Source: an uncultured Oscillospiraceae bacterium (GTDB lineage Bacteria > Bacillota > Clostridia > Oscillospirales > Ruminococcaceae). Taken from it: a DNA stretch of 9,927 nucleotides. The notes beneath the pieces were generated by a model, which saw only the letters and a program-made list of their open reading frames with translations, ran no database searches and had not been told where the DNA came from. The stretch lies in contig CAKSEO010000068.1 in the NCBI GenBank assembly GCA_934446565.1, positions 1-9,927 on the forward strand, given 5' to 3'. Positions 8,301 to 9,927 of the stretch are shown here, one piece after another; position 1 is the first letter of the stretch; the number at the start of each line of letters is the position of its first letter. A program made the position numbers and the translations under genes.

Positions 8301-8400
8301 GCGAGATTATTTCGGTGACGCTTTCAGTGGATTTCGGCGTGCTTCCGCGCTTTTTGTCTATTTCTGCCAGAATATCGTCAATGCTGTAATTATCAGACAT
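5350..8400 (-). CDS. Large membrane protein, catalytically degenerate P1B-type ATPase homologue
   Basis: A 1016-residue protein with a good start (AGGAGAG before the ATG). Residues 1-450 are predicted disordered: an N-terminal YSIDDILAEID peptide, a charged coiled coil (61-107), Pro/Ser-rich linkers, and a very acidic stretch (402-436). Eight membrane segments follow as 4+2+2 (about 451-472, 488-510, 524-542, 552-574; 643-661, 674-704; 964-986, 991-1010). The soluble parts between them have the order of A, then P/N domains of a heavy-metal P-type ATPase. The N-domain-like GLGVSGWIGSRRVLLGS (808-824) is the clearest match. The key residues are gone: the phosphorylated Asp of DKTGTLT aligns with A734 (AKTLFPA), SEHPLA with SDSILA (778-783), the TGD loop with TVD (892-894), GDGxND with CDGTFS (940-945), and CPC with LPM (699-701). 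It is therefore unlikely to pump by ATP hydrolysis. The alignment is by eye. The role is unknown; a scaffold or sensor is possible. Confidence 0.75.
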   Translation of the reverse strand: MSDNYSIDDILAEIDKKRGSTPKSTESVTEIISQSELHSAAGSTSHTRMAPYAEDSVSEDEEARERAENIRRASENNRKKAEDRRREQLRQEQIRLEQERAEKELNMQFSEKEPARPAKTAPAEPEHSGYTSELSSPSEAAKLFGGSEEHPQEVVQPESEYVQPYVKPKVSGSDDIVFHTKSDLVTSDTMQMRKMQRIEEINRALLEVDRAAEEPDDLLDSLNPMESREKAVGELKNAAEPQGDIGDTLAVSGNDLKKMSSGETEHVKEYSPVTSRKKGATVSSNPAATPGAAKIENVLFTPGAQKKSAGDPKARSSEALVASLNQKLKEQREKDRAEERTVTLTDLSDPKNLPPRSLNLDYDNKVIDTSILPKTDPVAAVREAEALAERKKRKIANFMLADIDDEVEEAEEKEAEDDGYDDEDDEDEIIDLDDENVITERLARAGKGLAGRLTILLLLTAATAIVALIYFFKIDSIPILSELIKPDIFLYANLTIGILSFGACSSVITNGFSRLFRGKPDGDTLCAFAHLGSLGAIVMYLAETNYLAMNRSFCYLLVSMLALSFNTISKICTVRAAKNNFRFISGDTDKYFVECTDGEDAERLARGAGHGIPVIASMRKTEMLCDFIISTYCEDVSDRISRVLTPVILGVSVVAGALGFFAETGVTSNVMNQWSFAATVFSAVLCVGASFTGALIVMLPMLSASRKTTSRRAAILGYSAVEDFSAVNSVLVEAKTLFPAGSVSIRNIWDYNKNGKNGSQRITIDEAIIYAASLAVSSDSILADPLFNMLNYKPALLKKVSNCVYESGLGVSGWIGSRRVLLGSRDHMKSHGITVPDGKKESALNKKNDEVIYLAVAGEVCMLFFVTLTANPQVKQQVQKLARNDVSLIVKTVDGALTEGVVSELFDIYADNVRILPAEAHDTFDEHTKYAGKGSAAVSCDGTFSSLASAINGARALGERIRLGCIMEIFGIALGVLLVFIFAIFRNYSLLNGFWIVGYNIVWLLLTIMVQSFRRI
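7093..7197 (-). repeat. Low-complexity acidic tract in the large membrane protein
   Basis: Codons 402-436 of the 1016-residue protein are almost only Asp and Glu (for example EAEDDGYDDEDDEDEIIDLD), giving a GTC/CTC/ATC-rich low-complexity stretch on the plus strand. It ends just before the first membrane segment, so it should form a strongly negative cytoplasmic collar. Such tracts can vary in length between strains by slippage. Confidence 0.7.
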
Positions 8401-8437
8401 CTAATATCTCTCCTAATTTTCAGATACCGCGCCGGGA

Positions 8438-9169
8438 TCAGCCGCGGTGCTTTACGACCTCGTACATGAGTATGCCCGCCGAAACCGACGCGTTGAGGGA
8501 GTTCACCTTCCCGAACATCGGCAGCGACAGCGTCATGTCGCAGTTCTCACGGACGAGCCGTCCCAGCCCGAAGCCCTCGCTGCCTACTACCAGCGCGACC
8601 GCTCCGGAGAGATCAGCCTTTGCAACGGGAGTTCCGTCCGCTTCCATGCCGTAGACCCACACGCCCGCTTCCTTAAGGCGCTTGATGGTGTCGACCAGGT
8701 TTGACACCCTTGCGACTTTGAGCCAGGCTGCGGCTCCTGCGGAGGTTTTGAACACCGTAGCGTTGAGGGAAGCGCTGCGGCGCTTCGGGATAATCAGCCC
8801 GTCAGCGCCCGCCGCCTCGGCGGTACGAATTATCGCGCCGAGGTTGTGCGGGTCCTCTATTTCGTCCGCGATGATGATGAACGGAGGCTTTCCGCGCTGC
8901 TGTGCATTTGCGAGGATATCCTCAACAGTGGAGTAGGACGCTGCTGCGAGCTCCGCAGCGGTGCCGCCGTGCTTGGGAGTTCCGCAGATGGCGGTAAGAC
9001 GTTCGTCGCTGACTTCCTTGATGACGACGCCGTTTTTCTTTGCAATAGCGACGATTTTGGAAAGCGCCGCGCCTTTCTGGATATAGACCGTATCAATATC
9101 CCTGCCGGAATTAAGCGTTTCAGTAACGGCATTCTTGCCGTAGATCAGATTTGTTTCCTGATTATCCAT
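8438..9169 (-). CDS. rlmB: 23S rRNA (guanosine-2'-O)-methyltransferase RlmB (TrmH family)
   Basis: A 243-residue SPOUT-class methyltransferase, normal length for the family. Residues 7-75 are the substrate-binding domain starting LIYGKNAVTETL. The catalytic domain has the three TrmH motifs: motif 1 EDPHNLGAIIRTAEAAG (105-121, with N109 and R115), motif 2 VVGSEGFGLG (194-203), and motif 3 SLNASVSAGILMYE (224-237) in the knot that binds S-adenosylmethionine. RlmB methylates the 2'-hydroxyl of G2251 (E. coli numbering) in the 23S rRNA P loop. In the KHQG motif common in this group the Q is G here (KHGG). The paralogues TrmL and TrmH, or a thiostrepton-resistance-type enzyme, are alternatives but fit less well. 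AAAGGA precedes the ATG by eight bases. It is first in a four-gene leftward cluster. Confidence 0.9.
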   Translation of the reverse strand: MDNQETNLIYGKNAVTETLNSGRDIDTVYIQKGAALSKIVAIAKKNGVVIKEVSDERLTAICGTPKHGGTAAELAAASYSTVEDILANAQQRGKPPFIIIADEIEDPHNLGAIIRTAEAAGADGLIIPKRRSASLNATVFKTSAGAAAWLKVARVSNLVDTIKRLKEAGVWVYGMEADGTPVAKADLSGAVALVVGSEGFGLGRLVRENCDMTLSLPMFGKVNSLNASVSAGILMYEVVKHRG

Positions 9170-9225
9170 AAATTATTCCTTTATATAATTAATATAGTGC
9201 TTTTGCGCATTGATATACATTTTAT

Positions 9226-9254
9226 ATTATATCACATTTTCTATTCTATTGCAA
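9226..9254 (-). promoter_or_regulatory. Promoter of the rlmB operon
   Basis: On the minus strand TTGCAA (9249-9254) is followed after 17 bp by TATAAT (9226-9231), with TG one base before the -10. The string TGTGATATAAT is identical to that of the tRNA-Leu promoter in this window. The start should lie near 9219, about 50 nt before the rlmB ATG. No other strong leftward promoter is evident before tadA or the flippase gene. Confidence 0.8.
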
Positions 9255-9325
9255 GCCATCCAAACCATAATTAAGTGAAAATTTAGGGCAATACCGCATA
9301 ATTATTGTCGTGCGATTGCGCAGTC

Positions 9326-9363
9326 AGTTTTGCCAATAATACGCTTCGCTCATTGGCAAAACT
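9326..9363. repeat. 12-bp inverted repeat in the MITE (left arm)
   Basis: AGTTTTGCCAAT (9326-9337) and ATTGGCAAAACT (9352-9363) are perfect complements around a 14-nt loop. The sequence then continues CTCGATTTTT, so on the plus strand it resembles a weak terminator. Confidence 0.85.
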
Positions 9364-9391
9364 CGATTTTTCGTCAGATTGTATAATGAGA

Positions 9392-9431
9392 AGTTGTTGA
9401 CGGAAGCGGTAGCGCTTTCAAGTCAACAACT
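9392..9431. repeat. 10-bp inverted repeat in the MITE with inner stem
   Basis: AGTTGTTGAC (9392-9401) pairs perfectly with GTCAACAACT (9422-9431). Inside, GGAAGC and GCTTTC can pair with one G-U, extending the hairpin. Confidence 0.8.
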
Positions 9432-9438
9432 AGCGACG

Positions 9439-9570
9439 CAAGGCTGGTCTGTCGTTAGTTTGGCACAAAATATAACATCGCACTTATAGCGGGCGGTGAT
9501 ATGTTGTGCCAAACTAGCCCCTCTGTCAACTTGCGTTGACACCTCCCCCACCGGGGGAGACCACGCCTTG
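9439..9570. repeat. Nested multi-branch fold in the centre of the MITE
   Basis: An outer stem pairs CAAGGC/TGGTCT (9439-9450) with AGACCA/GCCTTG (9558-9570), leaving one bulged C at 9564. It encloses three hairpins: TAGTTTGGCACAA (9456-9468) with TTGTGCCAAACTA (9504-9516), a perfect 13 bp; TGTCAAC/GTTGACA (9524-9541) with a TTGC loop; and CTCCCCC/GGGGGAG (9543-9559) with an ACC loop. The last shares two bases with the outer stem, so both cannot be complete at once. The layout is that of a cloverleaf-like folded RNA or single-stranded DNA. Confidence 0.75.
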
Positions 9571-9596
9571 CTAGGACGAATTGTGCAAGATGCAGA

Positions 9597-9651
9597 TTTG
9601 GCGCAACACGGAACAAATCCGTTGAGTAATTATGTTATTTTTTGCGCCAAA
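9597..9651. repeat. 10-bp inverted repeat in the MITE (right part)
   Basis: TTTGGCGCAA (9597-9606) pairs perfectly with TTGCGCCAAA (9642-9651). A smaller hairpin ACGGA-acaaa-TCCGT (9608-9622) lies inside. The arms are variants of those at 9456-9516: TTGCGCCAAACTA here against TTGTGCCAAACTA there. Confidence 0.8.
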
Positions 9652-9666
9652 CTATAAATATGCAAG

Positions 9667-9697
9667 CAAGCGCCGCGTAAGCCGTAGGCGTCGCTTG
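9667..9697. repeat. Short inverted repeat near the right MITE end
   Basis: CAAGCG (9667-9672) and CGCTTG (9692-9697) are complementary around a GC-rich 19-nt loop that can pair further in part (CC/GG). It mirrors the hairpin near the left end: read inwards, both ends pass through a TTTGCCAA string. Confidence 0.55.
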
Positions 9698-9735
9698 GCA
9701 AAGGCGGTAGCCGTTAATTGTGCAGTGTTGCCTTA

Positions 9736-9832
9736 GTCCCTTGCACACGCTGCGCAAAACATCGCATAAAACAATGCGCACTCATTAAGCCGCGCTGACT
9801 TTTGCCACCCGAATTGCTTTCTACAGCAAAAC
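9736..9832. other. Gene-free DNA between the MITE and the terminator hairpins
   Basis: No coding signal is seen. The palindrome TGCGCA occurs twice (9751-9756 and 9775-9780), and TTGCT/AGCAA (9815-9829) can form a small stem. TGCACA at 9742-9747 is complementary to TGTGCA inside the right MITE end (9719-9724). Together with the MITE, the stretch from 9255 to 9903 contains no gene I can support. Confidence 0.5.
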
Positions 9833-9855
9833 AGCCGCCCCATTACGGGACGGCT
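9833..9855 (-). terminator. Hairpin, probable second leftward terminator
   Basis: AGCCGCCCC (9833-9841) and GGGACGGCT (9847-9855) form a stem with one C-A mismatch and a 5-nt loop. On the minus strand it is followed by GTTTTGC, a short T-run. It would back up the stronger hairpin at 9866-9894 for a leftward gene lying beyond the right edge of the window. Confidence 0.45.
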
Positions 9856-9865
9856 CAGCTTGTCG

Positions 9866-9894
9866 AAAAAGTCCAGCGAAAGCTGGGCTTTTTT
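9866..9894. terminator. Bidirectional intrinsic terminator
   Basis: GTCCAGC-GAAA-GCTGGGC (one G-U pair) is extended by A5 on the left and T6 on the right, so either strand ends the stem with a T-run. No rightward gene ends just upstream in the window. The likely roles are to stop a leftward gene arriving from beyond the window or to insulate the promoter at 9904-9912. Confidence 0.75.
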
Positions 9895-9903
9895 ACGTAA
9901 ATA

Positions 9904-9912
9904 TGGTATAAT
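9904..9912 (+). promoter_or_regulatory. Extended -10 promoter for a gene beyond the window
   Basis: TGG-TATAAT is a perfect extended -10 box. No convincing -35 lies 16-18 bp upstream because that position falls in the preceding terminator stem. The following AAAAAAGGG would give a start of transcription near 9919 and perhaps a ribosome site, so a rightward gene is expected just outside the window. Confidence 0.5.
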
Positions 9913-9927
9913 AAAAAAGGGTGATAA

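Larger units (their letters stand above)
9284..9735. mobile_element. MITE-like palindromic element, about 450 bp
   Basis: The left end TAGGGCAATACCGCATAATT(A) and the right end, read in reverse complement as TAAGGCAACACTGCACAATT(A), match at 17 of 21 positions. All four differences are transitions. TTA is present directly at both edges (9283-9285 and 9733-9735), compatible with a TA or TTA target duplication. Between the ends lie several further perfect or near-perfect inverted repeats (listed separately) and no open frame of convincing size. Terminal inverted repeats, lack of coding capacity and small size define a MITE; the parent transposase family cannot be named from this window. It lies 30 bp upstream of the rlmB -35 box. 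Confidence 0.7.

Noticed and set aside
5350..8400. Functional heavy-metal pump
   Set aside because: The phosphorylated Asp and the hinge Asp residues needed for the P-type cycle are absent in the aligned positions, and no CxxC or CPC metal site is seen.
8426..8448. ACCGCG/CGCGGT inverted repeat at the rlmB end as a terminator
   Set aside because: The stem has only 6 bp, a long loop and no T-run. Terminating here would cut off the tadA operon.
9382..9387. TATAAT inside the MITE as an outward promoter
   Set aside because: No -35 at a usable spacing and no TG extension; such strings are common in AT-rich DNA.
9284..9735. CRISPR array
   Set aside because: The repeats are pairs of inverted arms of different sequence and spacing, not regular direct repeats with unique spacers, and no cas gene is present.

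Overview
The window looks like chromosomal DNA of a low-GC-phylum anaerobe of the Clostridia, most likely a Ruminococcus-like member of the Oscillospiraceae. The grounds are AGGAGG-type ribosome sites, AT-rich promoters with TG-extended -10 boxes beside fairly GC-rich genes, a CCA-encoding tRNA, a DUF2508 (YaaL-like) protein and the style of the intergenic repeats. The genus is an inference; no rRNA or marker gene is present to settle it.

Layout, left to right. Positions 1-85 hold a leftward tRNA-Leu(GAG) with a near-perfect promoter at 167-195. Positions 245-2431 hold a leftward cluster that, in order of transcription, encodes a histidine phosphatase, a small acidic immunity-like protein, a TraB/GumN-family lipoprotein whose start overlaps the previous stop, and a DUF2508 protein. 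A divergent promoter region (2432-2694) leads right into an XRE-type regulator (2695-3363), which ends in a clean intrinsic terminator (3383-3409). From the right, a leftward four-gene cluster converges on it: rlmB (23S rRNA 2'-O-methyltransferase), a 1016-residue membrane protein, tadA (tRNA adenosine deaminase) and a 14-TM polysaccharide flippase. The spacings are 37, 1 and 27 nt, so they probably form one operon driven from the promoter at 9226-9254.

The most unusual gene is the 1016-residue protein (5350-8400). Its C-terminal half has the 4+2+2 membrane topology and the linear domain order of a P1B-type (heavy-metal) P-type ATPase. Every catalytic signature has been replaced: DKTGTLT by AKTLFPA, SEHPLA by SDSILA, TGD by TVD, GDGxND by CDGTFS and CPC by LPM. 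The metal-binding N-terminus is replaced by about 450 residues of disordered, coiled-coil and highly acidic sequence. It looks like a pseudo-ATPase kept intact between two RNA-modification genes.

The right end (9170-9927) has no recognisable gene. It holds the rlmB promoter, then a roughly 450-bp MITE-like element (about 9284-9735) with 21-bp imperfect terminal inverted repeats and a series of internal hairpins, then two hairpins (9833-9894) that look like terminators, and a TG-extended -10 box at 9904-9912 that probably drives a rightward gene beyond the window.
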